A DNA stretch of 64,000 nucleotides from Bradyrhizobiaceae bacterium PARB1 (lineage in GTDB: Bacteria > Pseudomonadota > Alphaproteobacteria > Rhizobiales > Xanthobacteraceae). Both the position numbers and the translations under genes were made by a program. A model generated the notes under the pieces. That model saw only the letters and a program-made list of their open reading frames with translations. It was not told where the DNA came from and did no database searches. Shown in pieces: positions 16,332 to 26,224 of the stretch. Each line of letters opens with the position of its first letter. Position 1 is the stretch's first letter. The stretch covers positions 4,485 to 68,484 of the forward strand of contig NKIY01000005.1 of NCBI GenBank assembly GCA_002256345.1. Reading direction: 5' to 3'.

Positions 16332-19103
16332 TTAACTAACACACCGAGCGTAGCGGGTCGTTGAACCATCACGTCCACGCCAGAATAGATATTCCCCACT
16401 AATGCTAAACTGAATAGTTGCATTCCATTGCTCTCCTCTATTGGAGCAACTTGTCCGAATATCCCAACCAGAGCGCGTTACGCTCACAGACAGAAACTGG
16501 CATGCGCCGCCAGCTGACGATCGAGCAGCCCTTGCCCCAATTACGACGTCCGGTTCAGCCCGATTGCGACACACGGCTCCCTCAGACCACGCTCCGACGA
16601 AGCTATCTCTATACTTCACAGCGGTCTTTGCCGACAACGCTTGCTGCGTCGAAGCATCCCAATTGTCGTCCATTCTCCCAGACGATGTAACCTTGAAATC
16701 ACGAAGCGCGCCGAGCGTATTTCCGTCGTAAACTCCGGATAAAATCCCCTTGTAGAAACCCAGTTCTTGGAGCTGCCCCTGAATCCATCGCACCGTATCA
16801 CGGTTGCGAATATCATTGAGTTGAGACGGAAGAGCATTCACTGCCTGCTGAGGATCAACTGCAGCAACCACCGGGCTCTTAAGTTCGATGGGCGCAGCCA
16901 AAGGCGGCAATTCAACACGTTGGGGACCGGCCAATGCTCTCGTTTGATCTACGACCGCCCCATCTGCTGGCTTGGCCACGCTCGCCGGAGCTGTCGCCGA
17001 AGAGTTACTTTGGGCAACGATCAATGGCTGTTCGACAGAGCTCGATGTTTTCGAAGGCAGTTTGGGCGCAGTCGGTTTCGAATTACCCGAGAAATTCAGA
17101 CTGCTCAGTACGTAGAAGGCCACTCCGACAACTATAGCAAACATATACTTTTGTAACTCAGACGGTAGTTTCGCCTTTGCCTCCAGAATATTCGCTTCAG
17201 CAATCCTTAGATTATTCCACACTGGTTCAGCGGCCGACTTAAGCTGATCCCGAGCCTGTGTGATCCTCTGAGATTGTTCTCTCAGTAACATAAGTTGCTT
17301 GTTGAGATTTGCTTGGCACTCCGCTCGCTGACGAGAGATATCGCCCTTAACGAGCAAAATATCCTTCGGATCCACACCTAGACTTGGATTGAACCGGAAC
17401 TTTGCTTCGACAGAATGCCGCCACGCGAGAATGGCATCGACAGTCGCCGGGCCAAAGCCGGAAATTTGCAATATTCTATTTGGATCGACGTCAGCAGCAG
17501 TTTCGATGCCATATGACTCGAGCGTGAGCTTTCGCGATTGGCCGACACCTTTGATCTTTGCCTTCTCGATGTAGAAATTTTCGAGAAACTTGCGACGTTG
17601 CACATCTTGCATCCGGCTCTTGAGATCGGCCAAACGGCGCGTCTCTTCCGACCCCAGACCTTGAAAACGCTGAATTAGCTCGTTTGCTTTTGCCTTGATC
17701 AGCCCGAATGCCTGATTGTCACGAACTCTCGACCAACTTGTCTCGATATTGGCGACAGCTTTCTCGATCTCTTCCTTCGCCTTGGTCGGCTCATCGAGCA
17801 CGCCTCGTGCGCGAAACGCGTGCCACACTCCAAAGCCGAATAAAGCCGCGCCCAACAGCCACGAGGGCCAGGGCCAGAAGAACAACTGAATAGAAGCTAC
17901 ACAGGATAGCAGCCCCCATCCGTATTCGCGCGTCAGACCATCAAATATTCCTCGTCTCGGCTGAGGCCCTGCCACAAACATAGGCAACAGCTCTCTCAAC
18001 GCTGGCACGTTACCTGGATCGCGGACCGCATTGATTGCCGAGATCAGTTGACCGATATCGATGGGCGCTGAAGTATCAATGTTCAGAGGCAGCGAGAAAG
18101 CCAAAAAGCCCGGATAGGCTTTCTCCATGGCGCACCAAGGGCAGCTCTTCGCACTTGAAAAATGCTCATGCGCGGGGCTTTTAGCACACTGGATGACATC
18201 TCTTTCCGCGTCGCTGATGAGGGTTACCCACTCAGCTGACGTTGGCCTTCGACCATTCGAGCCGGCAGGTCCAAAAGACAACTCAAACGCATCCGCCAAT
18301 TTTTTCGGAAGATCTGCAAGCGTTGGCACGTTGGGCGGCGGACTCATCCGCGTTTCGGAGGTTCGCGCAGAATAGGCGAACCGAAACTCCGCTATGGCTT
18401 TCTCCATCGGCATGTCGTCGCGTCCCGCGTAACGACCTGCGAAAGGATGCCTCCCCATGAAGAGCAAGTTAAAGAGGAGAATAGCAAGGCCGAAGGCGTC
18501 GTGATTCGCAGATCGCGTTACGTCCGAAAGTCGCTTTCCTTGAAGCTCGGGAGGAGTGAACTCAGGTACCCCCACCTTGCAGTGAAACACCTTATTTGAC
18601 GCAGCGACCTGAAAAGAGTCGCAGTCGATAAGTGTGACGGTGGCATCTTCTGCAACCAGAATGCCGGAGTGATTGATATCTCCAATTACACACCCAGTAC
18701 TGTGTACGTTGGCAACCGATCGAGCAATGTTGAGGGCTACACGAACGAGGAACCGGAAACTGGCTTTAGGAAACTCAGTCTTTCTGCTCGTCGGCGAATA
18801 CAGACTATGAATCGGCTTCTGTCCCCCGATGCGCCGCATCGTGAAACCAACGAACTTATTAGAAGCGTCAAAGAGAGCGTCTATCGGGAAGGCGACGTTC
18901 GGCGATTTCTCTGACCATCGCCCCGCAACCATGGCGAGGATCTTCTCGCGTCTTTCATCTGCGCGACCGCCTAAGTATATTTTAGCAGCTGCGCTAGAGT
19001 CGCCATCCAGAGCAAAGACGGCCCCCTCACCGCCACGCCCAAGTTCGGTCGCCAAAAGAACGCGTTCACGTTTTGAGTTAACTAGATTGCGTGGGAGAGA
19101 CAT
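16332..19103 (-). CDS. transmembrane Ser/Thr protein kinase (YegI-like) with HhH and peptidoglycan-binding domains, 923 aa
   Basis: The kinase domain (1-300) has the G-loop LGRGGEGAVF (21-30), Lys41, catalytic Asp142 in GDINHSGILV and the DFG-equivalent Asp160. The position that normally holds the metal-binding Asn, five after Asp142, is Gly147. A zinc-binding segment follows (C306, C321, C324), then a hydrophobic hairpin (~395-430), a coiled coil, a helix-hairpin-helix (515-562, IKGVGQSR and ISGFGPAT), another coiled coil, a membrane helix (653-671), a Pro/Ala-rich linker and a peptidoglycan-binding-1-like domain (768-806). The C-terminal ~100 residues hold four Cys. The first parts match E. 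coli YegI and TerY-P kinases; the wall-binding end is an addition. The ATG follows the phosphatase stop directly. Confidence 0.85.
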   Translation of the reverse strand: MSLPRNLVNSKRERVLLATELGRGGEGAVFALDGDSSAAAKIYLGGRADERREKILAMVAGRWSEKSPNVAFPIDALFDASNKFVGFTMRRIGGQKPIHSLYSPTSRKTEFPKASFRFLVRVALNIARSVANVHSTGCVIGDINHSGILVAEDATVTLIDCDSFQVAASNKVFHCKVGVPEFTPPELQGKRLSDVTRSANHDAFGLAILLFNLLFMGRHPFAGRYAGRDDMPMEKAIAEFRFAYSARTSETRMSPPPNVPTLADLPKKLADAFELSFGPAGSNGRRPTSAEWVTLISDAERDVIQCAKSPAHEHFSSAKSCPWCAMEKAYPGFLAFSLPLNIDTSAPIDIGQLISAINAVRDPGNVPALRELLPMFVAGPQPRRGIFDGLTREYGWGLLSCVASIQLFFWPWPSWLLGAALFGFGVWHAFRARGVLDEPTKAKEEIEKAVANIETSWSRVRDNQAFGLIKAKANELIQRFQGLGSEETRRLADLKSRMQDVQRRKFLENFYIEKAKIKGVGQSRKLTLESYGIETAADVDPNRILQISGFGPATVDAILAWRHSVEAKFRFNPSLGVDPKDILLVKGDISRQRAECQANLNKQLMLLREQSQRITQARDQLKSAAEPVWNNLRIAEANILEAKAKLPSELQKYMFAIVVGVAFYVLSSLNFSGNSKPTAPKLPSKTSSSVEQPLIVAQSNSSATAPASVAKPADGAVVDQTRALAGPQRVELPPLAAPIELKSPVVAAVDPQQAVNALPSQLNDIRNRDTVRWIQGQLQELGFYKGILSGVYDGNTLGALRDFKVTSSGRMDDNWDASTQQALSAKTAVKYRDSFVGAWSEGAVCRNRAEPDVVIGARAARSSAGGACQFLSVSVTRSGWDIRTSCSNRGEQWNATIQFSISGEYLFWRGRDGSTTRYARCVS

Positions 19104-19883
19104 TTAAGAGCCGGCGCGACTTGCGAGTATTAGTGTTTTATCGTCGTCTGTTTTCTCACAAACAGACTTGCCATCTAGAAACTGGTTTAATTGTCGGGAG
19201 AGATCGCGATTTCGACCGGGCGCCTTTCCGACGAGAGGCGTCATCATTTTTTTGAAAAACGGAGAAAATGCCTCATGCTTTGCAAAATCGAGAACTAGCC
19301 GCTCTATGCCATCTGTAAACAATGCGAGATGGCCCACTGTGTAGTCAATTGCGGTTACTCTGCAGACTGGCTCGGGATCGTCCGTCACAAAGTATGTCGT
19401 TGAAGCGAACTGCCCTTGAGCCGGCCAGCTTGCAATGATCCATTCGTCCTGATCGATCGCGCGGAAAGCGGCAGCTCCGTCCCCTACATGGAAAAAGACG
19501 GCGGTCCGCTCACCCACGATTGCTCCCACCGCAGTTGCAGCAAAATCTCTACGCGTGGCGCCTCGTGGATCTGCGATTAGCGAGATCCTATCTCTCACTT
19601 CGTCAAGCCAATCTTTGACGACCTCGAGGGAAATGTCGATGATCGGCTTCCCATCAGCAATGTGTCGCGAGGCATTAGCGACGCAAACCCTTGAGACGAT
19701 CCGCGAACCGATAGAGGAGTACTTTGCTGAACCCGCGCCGTCTGACACAACTACGATCAAGGCACGATCCGACGGACCGACGACTTCGACGCACGCGCCG
19801 AAGTCGTCACAGCCAGTGCCGGATCTTATGTGCGATGTGCCGATGCGCTTTGAGCCGGCCCAAATCCAATCTTTCTTGGTCAC
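19104..19883 (-). CDS. PP2C-family serine/threonine phosphatase (YegK-like), 259 aa
   Basis: Metal-dependent phosphatase expected to reverse phosphorylation by the kinase encoded next to it. Motifs: [13 protein letters not shown] (residues 46-57) with the metal Asp, HVGDGA (132-137), FTDGIERL with Asp191, and TDDDKTL near residue 246. All metal-binding acidic residues appear present, so activity is likely. I choose the GTG at 19883, which overlaps the vWA stop (GTGA); a GTG at 19898 adds five residues. It sits between vWA and kinase genes, the order known from TerY-P triads and E. coli yegL-yegK-yegI. Confidence 0.85.
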   Translation of the reverse strand: MTKKDWIWAGSKRIGTSHIRSGTGCDDFGACVEVVGPSDRALIVVVSDGAGSAKYSSIGSRIVSRVCVANASRHIADGKPIIDISLEVVKDWLDEVRDRISLIADPRGATRRDFAATAVGAIVGERTAVFFHVGDGAAAFRAIDQDEWIIASWPAQGQFASTTYFVTDDPEPVCRVTAIDYTVGHLALFTDGIERLVLDFAKHEAFSPFFKKMMTPLVGKAPGRNRDLSRQLNQFLDGKSVCEKTDDDKTLILASRAGS

Positions 19884-20554
19884 CCGGCAATAGCCCACCC
19901 GCTTGGATTGGCGAGCGGCACTGCGTCACCCGGCTGTGATTTCGATACTGACGACAGAGAAGCAGAAAGCCACTGAAATAGCTCTCGGAACGCCAACCCC
20001 TTCAGCTTTAGCGGTTCCCGAACCGACAGGCTCCGCAGTTGCTGAAAATCCGCAGAATCAACTCCAACTGAAAAGAACATGAAGGATTTCTTCTCTTCAC
20101 CATCCCGGATCATCTGCGCAGCAGACGAGATTGAGTCGGTAGGCGCACCGTCAGTTATCAGGAATACCCAAGGCCTGTAGAACTGGACGCCATTCTCCCG
20201 ATAAACGTCCTTCCGCTGCCGCAGAATCTCTAACCCCTTTGCAATCGCTTCACCCATTGGAGTTGCGCCGGCCGGCTCAAGCGTGGGCGGGTAGAAATGC
20301 TGTATGCCCGTGAAGTCAGTTTCAACTTTGACCGGACCAAACGTCACAATCGCTACTTCAACCCGCTTAGCGGCTAATGAGTCGGCAAGCAGCTCATCTC
20401 TGAAAACTTGTAGCCCCTCGTTTAATTGGGCTATCGGCTGCCCGCCCATCGATCCAGAATTATCGAGGATCAAAACGACAGGGCAACGATTCTCAGGGTT
20501 TTCAGCGAATGTCGCGTCACCAAATGCCTGTTGCTCAAAAACGTTTTCGCTCAT
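19880..20554 (-). CDS. vWA-domain protein (TerY / YegL-like), 224 aa
   Basis: A single von Willebrand A domain with a complete MIDAS: DNSGS (residues 31-35), Thr98 in GATPMG and Asp135 in ITDGAPTD. No signal peptide, so it is cytoplasmic. The ATG at 20554 has a strong GAGGAA ribosome site; an upstream frame of 16 residues does not. In TerY-P systems the vWA protein is the scaffold or target of the kinase-phosphatase pair. It is the first gene of the operon, and the 20555-20778 region, divergent from the HEPN-like gene, must hold the promoter. Confidence 0.85.
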   Translation of the reverse strand: MSENVFEQQAFGDATFAENPENRCPVVLILDNSGSMGGQPIAQLNEGLQVFRDELLADSLAAKRVEVAIVTFGPVKVETDFTGIQHFYPPTLEPAGATPMGEAIAKGLEILRQRKDVYRENGVQFYRPWVFLITDGAPTDSISSAAQMIRDGEEKKSFMFFSVGVDSADFQQLRSLSVREPLKLKGLAFRELFQWLSASLSSVSKSQPGDAVPLANPSGWAIAG

Positions 20555-20778
20555 AATTTCCTCAACTGCTGGTTTACCAAAGCAATCACACAAACGCCTC
20601 ATTTGCGGAAGTAGCGATTAGTCTAACTATTCGTGTTGTATGCGCTCCAGCGCCAGACGATGGCGGCCGCTATCGCCGCACCCACTACATCTAGAGGGCT
20701 GGTTCGGAACTGTGAGCCTCTTGTTGGCAGTCCGTTAGGCCGCTTTCGCTGCCGTCGCGGATACAAAGGATACTGGTT

Positions 20779-21630
20779 TTGGCTGACAAGGCGTCGAAAC
20801 CCTTCGTTATTCAGAAGCGGTCAAATCATGGAGCGCGCAATCCCATTGTCGCGAGGCTATGCGTTCAAACTGGCGAAGTGATCAAGCTGGCCGACCTTGC
20901 AAAAACGGAGTCGGATGAGGTCGGGAAACTATACTACACAATCCTCCCTCGCAGCCTCTTGCGATGTCATGACGCGCTCACCCGCTTGAAGGAAGCGCGC
21001 ACCGCTACCGTGAACGAAGTCGCGGCTATTATCGATCAGGGCGCGAGGTCGGCACCTTTCGTCGTTGGCCTTGAAGACGAAGTGAACACCTTCCTGTACG
21101 AAGCAAAGCTTTATCTGCGAGACTGCTTGCGCGTGCTCAACGCGTTCTTCGGCACAGACTTCAAAGATGCGAGCAGGTTACTCCCTTATAAGGGCAAAGA
21201 CGGTGCGGTCATAAAATGGGCGATGGCGAAGTTTGGCGCCGATGCCCACTTCACGCAAATGCTGCGGTCAGAGGCGCCATGGGTCTCGGACCTCATTAAG
21301 TTTCGCAATGCCGTCGAACATTTAGATGCAGCAGGCGAAATCGTGATCGAGAATTACCGCACGGTTCCGCAAGGATTTATTGAGCCGACATGGCGTCGAG
21401 AGGGCAATGAGCCCAGGCAAGAGTCGGCGATATACCCCGACCTAGCCGTATTTCTCGACAATCTGCTGACATTCGGCGAAGATTTATTGATCAACTGCGT
21501 CCGTGCGCGCCGGCTTTCGCCATATGTCGAGTTCACGCTGATCCCAGAGGAAGACCGCGATCCCGAGTGCCCCGTGCGGGTACAGGCTGTTCTTGTCGGC
21601 CTGCCGAACCTTCCGCTGTCGCATTCCTAA
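20779..21630 (+). CDS. HEPN-like hypothetical protein, 283 aa
   Basis: The TTG start at 20779 has a good AAAGGA ribosome site eight bases upstream. The protein is soluble and mostly helical. Residues 176-181, RNAVEH, fit the R-[N/D/H]-x3-H motif of HEPN ribonucleases and sit in a helix after LIKF, as in that superfamily. A preceding long helix (FLYEAKLYLRDCLRVLNAFF) would be the partner helix. The rest (~200-283) is unrecognised. It is divergent from the kinase operon and convergent with the KAP pair, in a defence-like neighbourhood. HEPN membership rests on one motif plus helical context, so it is moderate at best. Confidence 0.55.
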   Translation: MADKASKPFVIQKRSNHGARNPIVARLCVQTGEVIKLADLAKTESDEVGKLYYTILPRSLLRCHDALTRLKEARTATVNEVAAIIDQGARSAPFVVGLEDEVNTFLYEAKLYLRDCLRVLNAFFGTDFKDASRLLPYKGKDGAVIKWAMAKFGADAHFTQMLRSEAPWVSDLIKFRNAVEHLDAAGEIVIENYRTVPQGFIEPTWRREGNEPRQESAIYPDLAVFLDNLLTFGEDLLINCVRARRLSPYVEFTLIPEEDRDPECPVRVQAVLVGLPNLPLSHS

Positions 21631-21808
21631 CCAAGCCGCAAAGCCTCACTTGAAACTTTTCCCTGACAGACACATTGCCAAGGCAGCACACGCCGGGTGT
21701 CAACCGGCCATAACGGGGATGATGGACGCGGCGGTTTTGCCGGTTTCTCGTCGCGACAGCAACGCATAGGTACGCGTGGCAATCTAACCCGTTCTCGGCG
21801 TGTGCGCT

Positions 21809-22651
21809 TTACCTTCCTTCGCTAGGATTGAAGCCAAACAGCTCGACGATCCGCTTGTCTTGTCCGCCAGTGTCTCGATAAGTGTCGAGATAGACTGCTG
21901 CCTCCTTGGTCAGACCTGCTCTGACCTCAGATTCCTTATAGAGCCTCAATAGCTGTCCCTTGAATATCTCGATGCCCTTCTTGTCAGCTTCATTCAGCTG
22001 CTTTGCGGGCGTTGCAAGCGCTAACTCCTCTTCAAGGGAGAAGGTATCGAGCTTGGAAAACAGATTGTAGTTTGGCTTCCAACTCTGCTTGATCTCTTCG
22101 TAGCGAGCAGCCTCCGCTTTCATGTAGTCATTGTTCTCACGGTTACCTTGCATCCGAAGAGCGTTAGCTTTGAAGCCGAAATAACGGTCCAACGTCTGTA
22201 CGTAGTGCATGTACATGTCGAAGCCCATTAGCCGGACGTATTTCTTCGCGAGTGAACGTCGCTCTGCCTCCGGCACTCCAAAATCGACGAGCTGGATATT
22301 GATTTCATCCAAGCGGGCTTGATTTTCAACAGCACTGCTTGCATCCCAACGCTGACCGATGCCGACCGCCTCGTAGGTGGATTTTGCGTTGATGACGGCT
22401 AACCGACGTAATTTTTCGAGAATCTCCTTGGCCTCATCGAGAGTTTTGACCAACCTCGCCTCAAAGCCCCAAACCTTGAAGACCTCTAGCTTCGGCATGA
22501 AGAGCATGAAGGTGCAGGCGACACCTAGTGCTCCGAGAAAAGCAGCGGAAGTAACGCGCTGGTTGAAACCCTCGTATGCAGCCAGGATCAAAGCGCCTAC
22601 GGCGATGATGCCCGCGACAAACAGGACGATGTCTCTCAATCGATCAAGCAT
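21809..22651 (-). CDS. two-TM hypothetical protein next to the KAP NTPase, 280 aa
   Basis: The ATG at 22651 has GGAAG five bases upstream; an upstream ATG adds four residues. Two membrane helices at about residues 5-28 and 33-52 are followed by a long cytoplasmic helical domain with coiled-coil character (VKTLDEAKEILEKLRRLAV). No enzymatic motif is visible. It follows the KAP gene by 174 bp on the same strand, and both are membrane-associated, so it may be a partner. The family is not recognised. Confidence 0.6.
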   Translation of the reverse strand: MLDRLRDIVLFVAGIIAVGALILAAYEGFNQRVTSAAFLGALGVACTFMLFMPKLEVFKVWGFEARLVKTLDEAKEILEKLRRLAVINAKSTYEAVGIGQRWDASSAVENQARLDEINIQLVDFGVPEAERRSLAKKYVRLMGFDMYMHYVQTLDRYFGFKANALRMQGNRENNDYMKAEAARYEEIKQSWKPNYNLFSKLDTFSLEEELALATPAKQLNEADKKGIEIFKGQLLRLYKESEVRAGLTKEAAVYLDTYRDTGGQDKRIVELFGFNPSEGR

Positions 22652-22825
22652 GACGACTTCCAAACGTGGCTCCCGCAGATCAACTCACGGCGATAATTCG
22701 AACCTAATCGCGACAGAGACGCACCGGCAACGTCGCAATTTCAAGCCTTTACATACCCCAAGCTATAGGCGGGCAGGCCAACCGCCCGGAGCGCAGAAAG
22801 GATCGGGCGATGCGGCCGGCACAGC

Positions 22826-25800
22826 TCAATCCGGACTGCCGGGTTCATCACTTTCTTTAATTCGCATCCTAAGCGCTTGCGCAATCCGCTTTAATTCGTC
22901 GCTGCGATCTGTGTCTTTGAGCGCATCGACAATCGATGTTCGGAGGTAAGTCTTCGTCGCCGGTGCCGCGCCTTCCTTCCACTTCCTGAGCTCAACGGTG
23001 TGCTCTTCAGCGAAGACGGCAAATTCCGCTGACTTTTCCAGCATTGGGATAACGAGATGCCTAACGCTTTCGTCAGATCTCTCTTTAAATTGACCGAGAG
23101 ACAAAAGCTGACCGCCCCCATGCTTTAGCACATGCCACGCACCCGGCTGATGGACGCCGTTGAGTAGCAGGTCGCGAATGCCTCTAAATAGAAACTCGCG
23201 TCGAACGTCGTCCAGCATTTGAGCCGCAAAAAACGCTCTTGCAAGGGAATCATCCGGTTCGGAATCTTGAATTTTTGTCTCTATGATTTCTTGGATAGAT
23301 TTCTGTAGCGCGTCGCCGAACACGAACCGTTTTGGATCAACTCTCACGCTGCTCTCAAGCGCCAGGTACGCGTAATCGTATTCTTCTATGGTCTCTTTCC
23401 AATCTTCTGCGGTCCGCGCCTCGGATAATTCATAGACCATGGCACGAGCTTTCGTGCCGGCGTCACCCTCTAATTCAACAAGGTGACTGAGAATGATCTC
23501 TGCCTGCCGACTGTTCTTATAGTCTTCAAATTTCGACCAGAAGCCTTCGTAGCCCTGCAGCTCCCGCGCAAACGGCTGTTTCAACTCTTCCGGCAGGAAT
23601 GAAGCATGTCCCGAGAACTTCGGTATGACCTCTTCGAGATGGAGAGGACCGAGATCGCGCGCTATAAGCCGGTTCTCAAAGATCTTACGGAAGATTTTGC
23701 CGATCTCGCCATTCGCTTGCGCAGAAGCAAACAGATCGCGGAAACGCCCGTAACGCCGCAATTTAGTGTCCAGAAGGGTCAGGAGCTCGGAGCCTTGTGG
23801 AAGCTCGCCGTCGATCTGATGCAGTCGCTGCCGTCCCGCCTCACCATTGCCAACCTGGGTCACAATGGAGAACTTCGGGTTGATGAGTATCGTGAGAGCG
23901 AGCATTGAAGCCAGCGCCTCATTCTGCTTCGCGTCTTGTGCTTGGTAAATCCTGTCGAGCAAATGTGATGTTGTGAGTGGCTCGATGTGCTGCTTTGAGT
24001 TCGCAGAAGCTGCTCGTGAGTTCGCAAGACCAACCCAATCAACGGCATTTGCGAAACCGTCATCAGAAACATTGTGAGATTCCACGAACGACTTGGCTGT
24101 CTGCAGCGGTTTAGACCAATCAAATGACACAGATGACACGATGAGCTTCTCTAAACGGGCTGAGAATCTCGCTTCGAAATTTGATGCTTCGGCGTTAGCC
24201 GCCACTGTAAGTCCAATGTCTGAGGACTCGCTTGCGGACGTTAACCACTTCAGCGATGGATCAGACGTGCTGTAGTTGTCTAACAACTCCATCAGAAAAG
24301 CAGGATCATCGGGTGATGCGATACGGCTCTGCTTCTGACCAAATTTCTTCGTCAAACTGACGATTGTGTCGAAGCAAGCCTTCCAACGTTTTACCGGCAC
24401 TTCCGTGGCATTCCCGAGGTCATCCTCAGCTAAGCTCTCGATTATCGACGACAGCAAGGGTGGCCTGTCTTTGCCGGGGCAGTTTGTGACCAATGCTTCA
24501 ATGCCCGATGAGGAAAGTTCACTGAGTTCGCCCCACGCGCTCGTTCGATCGGTAAAAATGTGGCGTAAGCTGGCGTGAATTTCTTCCTTTACAGGGACTT
24601 TTTCTTTCGTTGTTCGCTCGAGTAGCGACGCGATCGTTGATGCGAAGCGCAATCGGGAGGCACCGTTCGACGAGGAGGTTGACTCGATATGGCGCAACAA
24701 GACCGTTTCAAAGCCTCTGACTTTAGCGAGCTGAGCGAACGCGCTTGCGTCTTCGCTGGTGATCGCGGCGCTGATCCGTGGCGCAATAAGAACTTGCAGC
24801 GCGTCCTCGCGGCGTACGCCATAATGTATTGCGGCAATGCTCTCCGCGTAAGCAGGATCGATGCGCTTTAGCGATCGCTGATCAGTTGCTAGATAGCCCG
24901 AAGGATCTGCTGCAATGTTAGCCCTATATAAGGCATAGTGAGCGAGTGTCGCCACAGCTATCTCGCCTTTCCATTGCATGTACAGCACGGCCAAACCGTT
25001 CGTAAACGAGTTGATGTTCCTTGGCGTGACACCTTCGTTTTTTGCTTCTACGTGAAGCCGATAAACATTGATGACCGAGAAAACTTCTTCGGGCTTTATT
25101 TCTGGGATGGTGCTCTTAAGCCGCGACTCCATGTAGTCATGCCAACCGGATTGCGTCGGCGGATTAACATGGAAGACGAGATCAAACGTCTTTTCGATAA
25201 AGGCTTCCGCTAGAGAGTGGCTTTGCGTTTCCTCTTTGCCATAAATTCTGCGGATTGCGCTCAGATCGAGCGGCAGCACAACTGTTAATGCGCTATCGGC
25301 GCCAGGATTATCAATCGCTCCGCTGTCTCCCATGAAGAAACTTCGAATTGTCGCCCATATAGCGATTGCCTCCGTTTCAGGGATGCGGTCCAGGTTATCA
25401 ATGATAAATACGAAAGATCGATTCGATGCCGAAACAGACGATATGATCTTTTTAAAAACTTTCTGAAATTCGAGAGCTGTTGGCTCAGGCGTACGCATTG
25501 TGCGCGTTTTCACCTGCTGCACTGCCTTGTTCACGAAGATCGAGAAGACTGTCGAACTATCCGGGCTTCTATTCGTCGTGAAGTTTGATTTTTTATAGAA
25601 CGCACCTTTGAGCACGCTCCGTTCGGGCCGCTCGTATAGGTACGCGCCAAGAGCGGCGAATGCCGGCAGAGATATGAGACCAAAGCCAACATACTGCAGG
25701 GGCCAGCACGTCCCCCACACGTAGGCATTGGTTTTGTCGGCGAGCTTCCATCCCAACGCGGCAGGCAAGAGGGAAAGCGCAATGAGTTTTCCGGGCAGAC

Positions 25801-26224
25801 TGAGTGTCGGGGTTGTCGTAACCTCACTATCATCGCGACGTTTGCTCAGACGGTCCAGATCTTCGCGCCATTGTTCTGTCGTCGTTAAGTTGATTGAAAC
25901 AAGATATGCGATGAAACTTTCCAAGAAAGATCGCCTTGGACCATCGCTTTGATGGAGCCATGCGTCATAATTGAAAAAGCAAAATGACTTCGTTGCGTCA
26001 GACTTTGTCAGTTGCTGCTCAAGCAGCCGAACGATGGTCGACTTGCCGCTGCCCCACGATCCTATCAATCCAATGATGTTGGATTTTGCGGACGAGGTTA
26101 TGACCTGCGAGAGGGCGGACGCGACCCTCTCGTGAGACCCGAAAAAGTCTACGCTGGCTGCCTCGTCGTTGCGGAAATTTGGTACCCCTGAAACCGTAGT
26201 CGTCTCAATCGCTTCCTGCGCCAT
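22826..26224 (-). CDS. KAP-family P-loop NTPase, 1132 aa
   Basis: Walker A is GLIGSWGSGKST (residues ~52-63), Walker B FVFIIDNLDR (271-280), and between them, inserted in the NTPase fold, lie hydrophobic helices (~143-197). This is the signature of KAP NTPases, which include the F-plasmid phage-exclusion protein PifA and animal Kidins220/ARMS. The following ~200 residues complete the NTPase; the last ~650 are helical and Leu/Glu/Ser-rich with no recognised domain, perhaps a sensor or scaffold. Position at the right end of the element, before the att core, is typical of cargo. A role in phage defence is inference from the family and context. The ribosome site is weak. Confidence 0.85.
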   Translation of the reverse strand: MAQEAIETTTVSGVPNFRNDEAASVDFFGSHERVASALSQVITSSAKSNIIGLIGSWGSGKSTIVRLLEQQLTKSDATKSFCFFNYDAWLHQSDGPRRSFLESFIAYLVSINLTTTEQWREDLDRLSKRRDDSEVTTTPTLSLPGKLIALSLLPAALGWKLADKTNAYVWGTCWPLQYVGFGLISLPAFAALGAYLYERPERSVLKGAFYKKSNFTTNRSPDSSTVFSIFVNKAVQQVKTRTMRTPEPTALEFQKVFKKIISSVSASNRSFVFIIDNLDRIPETEAIAIWATIRSFFMGDSGAIDNPGADSALTVVLPLDLSAIRRIYGKEETQSHSLAEAFIEKTFDLVFHVNPPTQSGWHDYMESRLKSTIPEIKPEEVFSVINVYRLHVEAKNEGVTPRNINSFTNGLAVLYMQWKGEIAVATLAHYALYRANIAADPSGYLATDQRSLKRIDPAYAESIAAIHYGVRREDALQVLIAPRISAAITSEDASAFAQLAKVRGFETVLLRHIESTSSSNGASRLRFASTIASLLERTTKEKVPVKEEIHASLRHIFTDRTSAWGELSELSSSGIEALVTNCPGKDRPPLLSSIIESLAEDDLGNATEVPVKRWKACFDTIVSLTKKFGQKQSRIASPDDPAFLMELLDNYSTSDPSLKWLTSASESSDIGLTVAANAEASNFEARFSARLEKLIVSSVSFDWSKPLQTAKSFVESHNVSDDGFANAVDWVGLANSRAASANSKQHIEPLTTSHLLDRIYQAQDAKQNEALASMLALTILINPKFSIVTQVGNGEAGRQRLHQIDGELPQGSELLTLLDTKLRRYGRFRDLFASAQANGEIGKIFRKIFENRLIARDLGPLHLEEVIPKFSGHASFLPEELKQPFARELQGYEGFWSKFEDYKNSRQAEIILSHLVELEGDAGTKARAMVYELSEARTAEDWKETIEEYDYAYLALESSVRVDPKRFVFGDALQKSIQEIIETKIQDSEPDDSLARAFFAAQMLDDVRREFLFRGIRDLLLNGVHQPGAWHVLKHGGGQLLSLGQFKERSDESVRHLVIPMLEKSAEFAVFAEEHTVELRKWKEGAAPATKTYLRTSIVDALKDTDRSDELKRIAQALRMRIKESDEPGSPD

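Noticed and set aside
22826-26224. ABC transporter ATPase for the large NTPase
   Set aside because: No ABC signature motif; the hydrophobic helices inserted between Walker A and B and the DNLDR Walker B fit the KAP family.
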